Shown: positions 1 through 6,230, counted from the first letter of the stretch. The stretch: DNA of 7,640 bases from JAQVSV01 sp041667045 (GCA_041667045.1 JBAYFS010000110.1:1-7640), one strand, 5' to 3'. A program made the numbers and translations. The notes: generated by a model from the letters alone, not told the origin.

Positions 1-200
1 CCGTGTCAGGCGCGCAGAGCAAACTGGCGGTTCCGCTTTCACCGTATAAAAAAACCTGCCGTTTTCCCGTCTGGCTGAAAGAGGGGGAAACACCGACGCT
101 GACAGCCGTCTCCAAATCACCCCTCGGAACACGAACCGGCCTGAAACTTACAAAAATCCGCTGCTACTTTCTCGACGCGCCGGACTACAAAAACTATTAG
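1..200 (+). CDS. C-terminal end of an unrecognised protein (5' end outside window)
   Basis: The frame is open from the left edge to a TAG at 198-200. A GTG lies at 3-5, but nothing upstream is visible to support it as a start, so I read this as the last ~65 residues of a longer gene. The piece is basic and looks rich in beta strands (segments such as KLAVPLSPYKKTCRFPVWL and GLKLTKIRCYFLDAPDYKNY). It has no membrane segment and no motif I recognise. Ending on an alternating hydrophobic strand would suit the last strand of a beta-sandwich domain, but that is only an impression. Its stop overlaps the stop of the convergent gene at 197-883 by two bases. The alternative, a short complete 65-residue protein starting at the GTG, cannot be excluded. 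Confidence 0.5.
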   Translation, partial: VSGAQSKLAVPLSPYKKTCRFPVWLKEGETPTLTAVSKSPLGTRTGLKLTKIRCYFLDAPDYKNY

Positions 201-883
201 CCCCTCTCAATCGCGCGAAGAAGGCACTGCCCGCTGACAAACTGGAAACTCAAATATTCTCTGTACCGCACCTGCTCCCTGTCGCCGCGAAAAAAAGACT
301 GCGTGCGTTCATCTACATAATAATCACGGGCACTGAAAGTAACAAGCGCGGTAAATTCGCTCAGTTCGGCGCTTCCGGTATAGTGAAAGTGAATAAGATC
401 AACGGACTCGATTGCGAGATCTTCAATTTTGTTAATCTCATGATTCTTCGCCATACGCTCAACCTGATCATAATGGCCCATGAATAAATCGGGAAACAGC
501 AACGACTGCACGGGATCGCAGTCCCGGGTAACTCGGCAGGTTTTAAGCGCCGTGAAAGTTTTTTGAGCCAGCGCGGACAGATTCCCGGCGGAAAAAACCG
601 GATCAGTCGCGCTGATGACTTCCAGCTGGCGCAGGATTTGGTCTCTTGAGGATTCAACAGCCGAACCGCGCGGCGCATAACCCGCATTGCCGTTTCCGGA
701 AAGCTGCCTGCGGTAGAACAGCAAGAAGACAATCACGATCACGAAAAACGCGATAAAAACGTATACAAGCTTATCGCCGTATTCGGAATTTGCGAACATT
801 CTGCCAAGCCCGCTCGGAGCCGAGCGCGCGAAACAGTTAGCGGTGGAAAAAGCCGACAGCAAAAATACCAGAAGTTTTTTCAT
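197..883 (-). CDS. Membrane-anchored Tim44-like domain protein
   Basis: This encodes 228 residues from the ATG at 883-881. A TTG eight codons further upstream (907) keeps the frame open, but the ATG has a Shine-Dalgarno-like AAGGACAGGA just before it and starts a classical signal sequence (MKKLLVFLLSAFSTANCFA, likely cut after residue 19). A second hydrophobic segment at about 39-57 ends in the basic RRQ, followed by a Gly/Ala/Ser-rich linker to ~80. Residues ~82-226 resemble the Tim44-like/MRPL45 domain: 'ATDPVFSAGNLSALAQKTF' followed by a D-x-D-PVQSLLFPDLF block, 'HYDQVERMAKNHEINKIEDL' and a closing strand pair. That domain is cone-shaped and binds membranes or partner proteins; in mitochondria Tim44 recruits Hsp70 to the translocon, while the bacterial members are poorly understood. 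With one anchor after a cleaved signal, the domain would probably face the cytoplasm. The exact role is unknown. The family call rests on motif pattern only. Confidence 0.62.
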   Translation of the reverse strand: MKKLLVFLLSAFSTANCFARSAPSGLGRMFANSEYGDKLVYVFIAFFVIVIVFLLFYRRQLSGNGNAGYAPRGSAVESSRDQILRQLEVISATDPVFSAGNLSALAQKTFTALKTCRVTRDCDPVQSLLFPDLFMGHYDQVERMAKNHEINKIEDLAIESVDLIHFHYTGSAELSEFTALVTFSARDYYVDERTQSFFRGDREQVRYREYLSFQFVSGQCLLRAIERG

Positions 884-949
884 AATATCCTGTCCTTGAT
901 AAAACAATGGCGCGGCATGGTCCGGCCCGGCGCACTGTCCATAATTCTA

Positions 950-998
950 CAATATGTTCGCTATTGATAGACTGGTAAAATAGCGTTCGTCAATATTG
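950..998. repeat. Two-part inverted repeat in the divergent promoter region (possible operator)
   Basis: The inner arms CGCTATT (959-965) and AATAGCG (979-985) are perfect complements around a 13-base centre. Outside them, CAATAT (950-955) and ATATTG (993-998) form a second perfect pair, separated from the inner arms by 3 bases on the left and 7 on the right. The repeat covers the candidate leftward promoter and lies just upstream of the rightward -10 box. It could be the binding site of a dimeric regulator or a cruciform-like structure. No regulator is identified by the sequence itself. Confidence 0.4.
964..993 (-). promoter_or_regulatory. Candidate leftward promoter for the Tim44-like gene
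   Basis: Read on the - strand, TTGACG (993-988) and TATCAA (969-964) are separated by 18 bases. They match the sigma-70 consensus at 5/6 and 4/6 positions. Transcription would start near 957, giving a leader of about 70 bases before the ATG at 883. Both boxes fall inside the inverted repeat at 950-998. This is a consensus match by eye only. Confidence 0.35.
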
Positions 999-1011
999 CG
1001 GATCAATTTTG

Positions 1012-1017
1012 TATAAT
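1012..1017 (+). promoter_or_regulatory. Candidate -10 box (TATAAT) for the Lrp-like gene
   Basis: A perfect TATAAT lies 33 bases before the ATG at 1051. No good -35 is present at 16-18 bases; TTGCGG at 996-1001 is too close. The promoter may therefore be weak or need an activator. The start point would be near 1024. Confidence 0.45.
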
Positions 1018-1036
1018 TGGGGAATACGTAGCTAAT

Positions 1037-1042
1037 GAGAGG
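1037..1042 (+). promoter_or_regulatory. Ribosome binding site of the Lrp-like gene
   Basis: GAGAGG sits 8 bases before the ATG at 1051. This supports that start and shows that the small ORF is really translated. Confidence 0.6.
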
Positions 1043-1050
1043 CTATTACA

Positions 1051-1284
1051 ATGATTACAGGGCTTGTGTTAGTCAAGCTTCAACCCGGAAAGGAAAATGA
1101 AGCGCTTAAAAAAATCAAATCCGTGAAAGACGTGGCGCATGTTTCCGCCGTGTTCGGGCGCTGGGATCTGGTGCTGGACATGGAATCGGAAGACCTGCAG
1201 TCCATGTCGAACTGCGTCGTGCGCGAAATACGCTCCATCCCCGGAGTGATGAGCACGGAAAGCTTGGTTACCACCGCGATATAG
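1051..1284 (+). CDS. Stand-alone Lrp/AsnC effector-binding (RAM) domain protein
   Basis: This encodes 77 residues with an ATG start and a good ribosome binding site. The sequence follows the RAM domain of Lrp/AsnC regulators from end to end: strand 'ITGLVLVKLQPGKE', helix 'NEALKKIKSVKDVAHVSAVF', the conserved turn 'GRWDLVLDMESEDLQSM', helix 'NCVVREIRSIPGVM', and last strand 'STESLVTTAI'. The N-terminal helix-turn-helix of full-length Lrp (~150 residues) is absent, so it should not bind DNA by itself. Known stand-alone RAM proteins form ring-like oligomers that bind amino acids at subunit interfaces. It is followed by a terminator-like hairpin and then a peptide importer operon, which suggests a role in sensing amino acids. 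Whether it acts on a partner regulator or directly on an enzyme cannot be told from the sequence. The family call is firm and the function is inferred. Confidence 0.85.
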   Translation: MITGLVLVKLQPGKENEALKKIKSVKDVAHVSAVFGRWDLVLDMESEDLQSMSNCVVREIRSIPGVMSTESLVTTAI

Positions 1285-1302
1285 AACAGAATTTTGTGGA
1301 CA

Positions 1303-1330
1303 CGAAAACCCGGACGCATCCGGGTTTTCG
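1303..1330 (+). terminator. Strong hairpin between the Lrp-like gene and dppD (terminator or attenuator)
   Basis: CGAAAACCCGGA (1303-1314) and TCCGGGTTTTCG (1319-1330) are perfect complements of 12 bp around a CGCA loop. The core is a CCCGGA/TCCGGG stem flanked by AAAA on the left and TTTT on the right, the usual layout of a bidirectional intrinsic terminator; the T stretch is short and part of the stem. It starts 18 bases after the Lrp-like stop and ends 11 bases before the dppD ATG at 1342. Because no promoter is visible between it and dppD, it may act as an attenuator that lets some transcripts through. Confidence 0.7.
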
Positions 1331-1341
1331 CGTTCTGCGCT

Positions 1342-2325
1342 ATGGACAAAAATCCTATTCTGGACATTCGCGGGCTTACGGTTGACTTTAACCTTTACGG
1401 GCGCACCGTGCGCGCGCTGAATAATTTTTCGCTGTCGCTTGCGCGCGGCGAAACCATGGCGGTGGTGGGGGAATCCGGTTCGGGAAAAACCGTGCACGCG
1501 CTGGCCGTTCTGGGCCTGTTGCCAATGCCGCCCGCGCAAATAATCTCGGGTGAAATAATGTTCGAGGGCCGGAATCTGCTCAACCTGCCGCCCGCGCAAA
1601 TGCGCAATATCAGGGGCAACCGCATTTCCATGATTTTCCAAGACCCCATGACCTCTCTCAACCCGGTTTTCACGATAGGCTACCAGGTAGCGGAAGCACT
1701 GCTGGCGCACGGCCGCGCAAAAAACAGGGCCGAAGCGCACGCCAAAACCCTTGAACTTTTGCAGGACGCCGGAATTGACGAACCGGCCCGCCGCGCGGAG
1801 CAGTATCCGCACCAGTTTTCAGGCGGTATGCGCCAGCGCGCCATGATAGCGTGCGCGCTCGCCTGCTCGCCGGACATTATCATAGCCGACGAACCGACCA
1901 CCGCGCTCGACGTTACCATTCAGGCCCAGATTCTGGAACTGATAAACAGTTTAAAGCGCAAATACCAAACTTCGGTAATCCTCATTACGCACAATCTGGG
2001 CATAGTGGCCCAGACCGCCGACCGGGTGACCGTTCTTTATTCAGGCCGCGTTATGGAACGCGCCTCCGTGCAGGAACTGTTCGCCAAGCCGAAACACCCA
2101 TACACGCGGGGACTGCTTGACTCCATCCCGTCCATTCACGGCAACCCGGACAGGTTAAGCGCGATAAAAGGCATTCCGCCGGCGCCGGGCTCGAAGACGG
2201 CGGGTTGCGTATTCGCGCCGCGCTGTCCGAATGTTTTCGCCAAATGCCTGACTTACACTCCGCCCGAATTTCCCGAAGGCGGCGGGACCAGCGCATGTTT
2301 TTTATGCGAAGGCGCGCCCGCATGA
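1342..2325 (+). CDS. dppD: Peptide ABC importer ATP-binding protein, DppD/OppD type
   Basis: This encodes 327 residues. It is one of the two cytoplasmic ATPases driving an oligopeptide or dipeptide importer. Walker A is GESGSGKT (43-50), Q-loop Gln100, ABC signature FSGGMRQR (159-166), Walker B IIIADE (179-184, catalytic Glu184) and switch His217. The C-terminal oligo_HPY region starts at 'KHPYTRGLLDSIPSI' and contains the Cys-rich tail (Cys289, Cys295, Cys302, Cys319, Cys322) typical of DppD; I recall that such cysteines carry a [4Fe-4S] cluster in some homologues, but cannot verify it here. I chose the ATG at 1342 because it gives the normal family N-terminus. The frame runs back to a TTG at 1294, but that start would place the terminator hairpin inside the gene. 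No Shine-Dalgarno sequence precedes either start. The stop overlaps the dppF start by four bases (ATGA). Dipeptide versus longer-peptide specificity cannot be told. Confidence 0.92.
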   Translation: MDKNPILDIRGLTVDFNLYGRTVRALNNFSLSLARGETMAVVGESGSGKTVHALAVLGLLPMPPAQIISGEIMFEGRNLLNLPPAQMRNIRGNRISMIFQDPMTSLNPVFTIGYQVAEALLAHGRAKNRAEAHAKTLELLQDAGIDEPARRAEQYPHQFSGGMRQRAMIACALACSPDIIIADEPTTALDVTIQAQILELINSLKRKYQTSVILITHNLGIVAQTADRVTVLYSGRVMERASVQELFAKPKHPYTRGLLDSIPSIHGNPDRLSAIKGIPPAPGSKTAGCVFAPRCPNVFAKCLTYTPPEFPEGGGTSACFLCEGAPA

Positions 2326-3128
2326 CCGACTTATTCAAAGCGGAAAACATAATAAAAACCTACCGCATTAAAACGGCGTTCTCCGGCACGCACACCGTGC
2401 GCGCGGTTGACGGCGTGACTTTCACCGTTGCGCGCGGGGAAGTGCACGGCGTGGCGGGCGAATCCGGCTGCGGGAAAACGACTCTGGCCAAAATCCTTTT
2501 AAGGCTCGAAAACCCCGATTCCGGCAGGATAATTTTCGACGGGCAGGACATAACTCGCCTGAAAGGAAGCGACCTTAAGGCCTTCCGGCGGCGCGCGCAG
2601 GTGATTTTCCAGGACCCCTATTCCAGCCTTGACCCGCGCATGACGGTGCGCGAAATTATCGAGGAGCCGCTTCTCATCCACCGTCTCTGCAAAACTTCAG
2701 CCGAGCGCGGCGCGATAGCCGCCGCCCTGCTTGACAAAACAGGCCTAAGCTCGGAATATATGGACCGGTATCCGCACGAATTTTCGGGCGGACAGCGCCA
2801 GCGCATCGGCATAGCGCGCGCGCTGGCCTTAAAACCGGACGTCATTGTGGCGGACGAATGCGTGTCCGCGCTTGACGTGTCGGTGCAGGCGCAGGTTTTA
2901 AACCTTTTAAAGGATTTAAAAAAGGAAATGGGACTGAGTTATATTTTTATTTCGCACGACCTGTCGGTGCTGCGGTTCCTGTGCGACAGGATTTCGGTTA
3001 TGTCGCACGGCAGAATAGTGGAAAGCGGGCCAGCCGGACAGATACTGACCGCCCCGCAAAACCACTATACGAAAACACTGCTGTCCGCCGTGCCGGAATG
3101 CCCGCGCGGGCCGGCGCCCGTAAACTGA
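2322..3128 (+). CDS. dppF: Peptide ABC importer ATP-binding protein, DppF/OppF type
   Basis: This encodes 268 residues and is the partner ATPase of DppD. Walker A is GESGCGKT (46-53), Q-loop Gln97 in 'VIFQDPYSSLDPRMTVREI', signature FSGGQRQR (154-161), Walker B VIVADE (174-179) and switch His212 in 'YIFISHDLSVL'. The usual Pro after the Walker B Glu is Cys180 (DECVSALDVS). The start ATG overlaps the dppD TGA, with GAAGG at 2308-2312 nine bases upstream, which indicates translational coupling. The protein ends shortly after 'NHYTKTLLSAVPECPRG', so it lacks the Cys-rich tail that brings many DppF/OppF proteins to ~320 residues. The frame stays open further upstream (to 2205), but that stretch lies within dppD and has no support. 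The peptidase gene follows after a 23-base gap. Confidence 0.92.
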   Translation: MTDLFKAENIIKTYRIKTAFSGTHTVRAVDGVTFTVARGEVHGVAGESGCGKTTLAKILLRLENPDSGRIIFDGQDITRLKGSDLKAFRRRAQVIFQDPYSSLDPRMTVREIIEEPLLIHRLCKTSAERGAIAAALLDKTGLSSEYMDRYPHEFSGGQRQRIGIARALALKPDVIVADECVSALDVSVQAQVLNLLKDLKKEMGLSYIFISHDLSVLRFLCDRISVMSHGRIVESGPAGQILTAPQNHYTKTLLSAVPECPRGPAPVN

Positions 3129-3135
3129 TTTTGGT

Positions 3136-3142
3136 AAAGGAG
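3136..3142 (+). promoter_or_regulatory. Ribosome binding site that fixes the peptidase start
   Basis: AAAGGAG lies 9 bases before the ATG at 3152. It rules out the upstream in-frame start at 2981, which would overlap most of the 3' part of dppF. It is the strongest Shine-Dalgarno sequence within the transporter operon. Confidence 0.75.
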
Positions 3143-3151
3143 ATTATCATA

Positions 3152-4300
3152 ATGAAAAAACTGGTTAATAAAAAACGCCTGCTGGCGACTTTTCTGGAAC
3201 TGGTCAAAATAGACTCCGAATCGTTCGCCGAAAAGGACGTGGCCGTAAAACTGGAAGCGGAATTTAAAAAACTGGGCGCGAAAGTGGAATTTGACGACGC
3301 GCACAAAAAAACCGGCGGCCCCGTGGGCAACCTGATAGCGCGGTTTCCGGGCACGGTCAAAAAACCGCCCTTTCTTCTTTCCTCGCACATGGATACGGTG
3401 AAACCCGGCAAAGGGATAAAACCGAAACACACGAACGGCAAAATCACTTCAGACGGGACAACCATTCTGGGCTCCGACTGCAAGTCCGGCATTTCCGCCA
3501 TTCTGGAAGCGCTTAAAGTGGTGAAGGAAAACAATCTGCCCTGCCCGCCCGTTGAAGCCGTGCTGACGGTTTCGGAGGAAGTGGGAATTCTCGGCTCCCG
3601 CAACCTCGACTACAAGAAAATCAAAGCCAGAGAGGGCATGGTTTTAGACGGACAGACCCCGCACGAACTCACGGTGAAAGCGCCTTCGTCCATATCGCTG
3701 AAGGTTATTATAAAGGGAAAAGGGGCTCACTCCGGAATGAACCCGGAAGCGGGCATTTCCGCCATTCAGACCGCGGCGAAAGGCATAGCCGAAATGAAGC
3801 TGGGACGAATAGATTTTGAAACCACCGCCAACATCGGCATTATCCAGGGCGGGCGGGCCAGAAACATTGTGCCGGAAGAAGTCTCCCTTATCGGAGAAGC
3901 GCGCAGCCACAACTCCAAAAAACTGCTGGCCCAGGTGAAGCACATGCGCCAGTGTTTGGAAAAAGCCGTGAGCGGAGCAGTGATAACGGTTAACGAGAAA
4001 AAATTCAAGGCGTCAATGGATTTTGTCGCGCTGGAAGAATACCCCGCGATGAACATCCCGCCGGAGGAAGGAATTGTGAAATTCGTCCTGAACGCCGCTA
4101 AAGAGGAAGGCCTGGCTATCGAAACCGTGGCCGGAGGCGGCGGCTCGGACGCCAACAACTTCAACAAACACGGGATAAAATGTCCCAACCTCGGTTGCGG
4201 CATGAACAAAGCGCACACGCTCGACGAATTCCTCAACATAGGGCACATGGAAGAAACTGTCGCCGTGGTGCTCAGAACGCTGGCGAACAAGGCGAAATAA
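3152..4300 (+). CDS. M20 family metallopeptidase, PepT-like
   Basis: This encodes 382 residues with no signal peptide, so it is cytosolic. The full M20 di-zinc set is visible: His79 and Asp81 in 'SSHMDTV', bridging Asp109 in 'LGSDCKSG', catalytic Glu142 and metal-binding Glu143 in 'TVSEEVGILGSRN', Asp166 in 'MVLDGQTP', and the C-terminal His355 in 'NKAHTLDEF'. The dimerisation domain is inserted at about 180-290 and includes 'GKGAHSGMNPEAGISAI', with the His193 that usually helps bind the substrate C-terminus. Order and spacing match PepT/YqjE-type aminotripeptidases better than succinyl-diaminopimelate desuccinylases or carboxypeptidase G2, though those remain possible. The residue after Asp109 is Cys rather than the common Asp or Asn. 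The gene lies between the ATPase and permease genes of a peptide importer, 4 bases before dppB, so the inferred job is to cleave imported small peptides to amino acids. Confidence 0.88.
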   Translation: MKKLVNKKRLLATFLELVKIDSESFAEKDVAVKLEAEFKKLGAKVEFDDAHKKTGGPVGNLIARFPGTVKKPPFLLSSHMDTVKPGKGIKPKHTNGKITSDGTTILGSDCKSGISAILEALKVVKENNLPCPPVEAVLTVSEEVGILGSRNLDYKKIKAREGMVLDGQTPHELTVKAPSSISLKVIIKGKGAHSGMNPEAGISAIQTAAKGIAEMKLGRIDFETTANIGIIQGGRARNIVPEEVSLIGEARSHNSKKLLAQVKHMRQCLEKAVSGAVITVNEKKFKASMDFVALEEYPAMNIPPEEGIVKFVLNAAKEEGLAIETVAGGGGSDANNFNKHGIKCPNLGCGMNKAHTLDEFLNIGHMEETVAVVLRTLANKAK

Positions 4301-4304
4301 AAAA

Positions 4305-5330
4305 ATGCTCAAATTCATACTCAGGCGAACGGCTCTGCTTCCGCTGGTGATGCTTGGTGTCACCTTCCTGCTGTTTTCGCTTACGCAGATCCTTTCGCCT
4401 GAGATGAGGGCGTCTTTGTACATCAAAGACCCGCGCCAGCTCGATTCCATTGCGCAGATAATCAAGGAACACGGGTTAAACGACCCGTTGCTGATTCAGT
4501 ATGGGCGCTGGCTTAAAAGGCTTTCGCGGGGCGAGCTGGGCTATTCGGAAACGGCGAATATGCCGGTCACCTCGGCCATAAAGGCTTATCTGCCGGCTAC
4601 GCTGGAACTGGCTGTCGCCACTATAATACCAGTGCTGTTTCTGGGTATCTGGCTGGGTGCGATGTCCGCCGTGCGCAAAGACAAACTTACAGACCACCTC
4701 CTGCGAGCCGGTTCAATCACCTGCTATTCAATGCCCGTGTTCGTGCTGGGGCTGGTATTGCTGATGATTTTTTACGGCAAACTGGGCTGGTTCTCGCCGG
4801 GCCGCTATTCCATGGACACGGATTTCATTGTGAACGGGGACCCGTTCCGCCATTTCACCGGCCTGCTGACCGTGGACGCGCTCCTTAACCGGAACTGGAC
4901 CGTTTTCTGGGACGCGGCGAAACACCTCATCCTTCCGGCGGCGACCCTGTGCATAGGCAGCGCCGCATTAATGATCCGTGTCATGCGCTCCTCCATGCTC
5001 GAAGAGCTGGGTAAGGATTATGTACGCACCGCGCGCGCCAAAGGGCTCAGCGAATGGCGCGTTATTTACCTGCACGCGGGCAAAAACGCGATTATCCCGG
5101 TTATCACGATAGCGAGCCTGCAGTTCGTAAGGCTGCTGGGCGGCGTGGTCATTATCGAAACAGTTTTCGATTTTCCGGGCATAGGCCGCTGGGGCGTGTC
5201 CGCCGCGCAGCAGCTGGACATTCCGGGCGTGCTTGGCTTCTCGCTCATGACCGCCATGCTGTTCGTGGCGGGCAACATGGTCGCAGACATCCTTTACGCC
5301 TGGGCCGACCCCAGAATACGGTACCAGTGA
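4305..5330 (+). CDS. dppB: Peptide ABC importer permease, DppB/OppB type
   Basis: This encodes 341 residues and is an inner-membrane permease subunit. Membrane segments lie at roughly 9-30, 98-120, 135-158, 208-226, 262-288 and 308-330. The N-terminal region has the family's 'LLIQYGRWLKRLSRGELGYS' block, followed by 'PATLELAVATIIP'. The EAA loop that docks on the ATPase is 'DYVRTARAKGLSEWRVIYLH' (238-257), followed by 'NAIIPVIT'. The C-terminus has the conserved 'VVIIETVFDFPGIGRWGVSA'. Length and layout are normal, including the large periplasmic loop between the third and fourth segments (~160-205). The ATG follows the peptidase stop after 4 bases; only a weak AAGG (4289-4292) precedes it, so translation probably depends on coupling to the peptidase gene. 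Confidence 0.93.
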   Translation: MLKFILRRTALLPLVMLGVTFLLFSLTQILSPEMRASLYIKDPRQLDSIAQIIKEHGLNDPLLIQYGRWLKRLSRGELGYSETANMPVTSAIKAYLPATLELAVATIIPVLFLGIWLGAMSAVRKDKLTDHLLRAGSITCYSMPVFVLGLVLLMIFYGKLGWFSPGRYSMDTDFIVNGDPFRHFTGLLTVDALLNRNWTVFWDAAKHLILPAATLCIGSAALMIRVMRSSMLEELGKDYVRTARAKGLSEWRVIYLHAGKNAIIPVITIASLQFVRLLGGVVIIETVFDFPGIGRWGVSAAQQLDIPGVLGFSLMTAMLFVAGNMVADILYAWADPRIRYQ

Positions 5331-5331
5331 C

Positions 5332-6213
5332 ATGTTCAAATTAAACGCGCGGACCTTTAACAGAATAAAAAGCAACAAAGCCTCGCTGGCGGGTTTTGTC
5401 ATCGTCTCCTTTTTCGCGCTGACGGCGCTTTTCGCGCCGTTCCTCGCCCCGGCGGAGCAGGGCGCGAACCCTTACATGATGCCCCAGACCGGCTATTCCT
5501 CGGAACCGGCGCCGCCCTCAAAAACGCACTGGCTGGGCACGGCGGAACAGCAGTACGACATTTACCACGGCGTTGTCTGGGGCGCGCGGACGGCTTTTAA
5601 AACCGGCCTGGGAATCGTGCTTATTTCCGTGCTGGTTGGCATAATACTGGGCGGACTGGCGGGTTATGCGGGGGGGAAAACGGACGAAGCATTGATGCGG
5701 ATAACCGACATCGTGCTTTCCTTTCCTTCCATAGTTCTTGCGGTGGTTATTGTGGCGATGCTGGGCCCCGGCCTTTATAAAGTGATGATAGCGCTGGCGG
5801 CGGTTTCCTGGCCCGCTTACGCGCGGCTTGTGCGGGGCGACGTGCTGACCATCAAGCAGCGCGATTACGTTACCGCGGCGAAAGCACTCGGCGCGGGACA
5901 CGGGCGGATACTTTTCAGGCACATTCTTCCAAACTCTATATATCCGGTCATCGTGGTGGCGAGTTTAGACACCGGCGCGGTGGTTTTAACAGCGGCGGCC
6001 TTAAGTTTCCTGGGGCTGGGCTCGCCCGTGGGCTATTCGGACTGGGGCCAGCTGATCGCCATGTCCCGCAACTGGATTCTGGGCACGGCGGGCAATCCGT
6101 TCGCCTACTGGTACACCGTGGTTATGCCGGGCCTTGCTATTTTCCTTTTCGTGCTGGGCTGGAATCTGATGGGCGACGCGTTCCGCGATATAGCCGACCC
6201 GAAACAATATTAG
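5332..6213 (+). CDS. dppC: Peptide ABC importer permease, DppC/OppC type
   Basis: This encodes 293 residues and is the second membrane subunit, paired with DppB. An OppC_N-type first membrane segment (~18-40) follows a basic N-terminus. The family block before the second segment reads 'HWLGTAEQQYDIYHGVVWGA', where most members have HxLGTDxxGRDxLSRVxYGAR; the variant resembles a less common permease clade with a QYD core. Further segments lie at about 93-115, 130-147, 150-166, 203-228 and 260-282. The EAA loop is 'DYVTAAKALGAGHGRILFRH' (178-197), and 'SFLGLGSPVGYSDWGQLI' precedes the last segment. The ATG lies one base after the dppB stop with no clear Shine-Dalgarno sequence, so it is probably translationally coupled. 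No good terminator follows. Confidence 0.93.
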   Translation: MFKLNARTFNRIKSNKASLAGFVIVSFFALTALFAPFLAPAEQGANPYMMPQTGYSSEPAPPSKTHWLGTAEQQYDIYHGVVWGARTAFKTGLGIVLISVLVGIILGGLAGYAGGKTDEALMRITDIVLSFPSIVLAVVIVAMLGPGLYKVMIALAAVSWPAYARLVRGDVLTIKQRDYVTAAKALGAGHGRILFRHILPNSIYPVIVVASLDTGAVVLTAAALSFLGLGSPVGYSDWGQLIAMSRNWILGTAGNPFAYWYTVVMPGLAIFLFVLGWNLMGDAFRDIADPKQY

Positions 6214-6230
6214 AAACCATTTCCGGAGGA

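Noticed and set aside
1294..1341. Upstream TTG start for dppD
   Set aside because: It would translate through the perfect terminator-like hairpin, has no Shine-Dalgarno and adds residues absent from the family.
1069..1812. A 247-codon open frame on the - strand across the Lrp-like gene, hairpin and dppD
   Set aside because: It lies antisense to two convincing genes, its product is rich in Arg and His with no domain, and such long antisense frames are common under this codon bias.
2981..3151. Upstream start for the peptidase inside dppF
   Set aside because: The ATG at 3152 has a strong AAAGGAG at 9 bases and gives the normal M20 N-terminus.
3766..4290. A 174-codon - strand frame opposite the peptidase
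   Set aside because: The peptidase on the + strand has all M20 catalytic residues; the antisense product shows no motif and is a codon-bias shadow.
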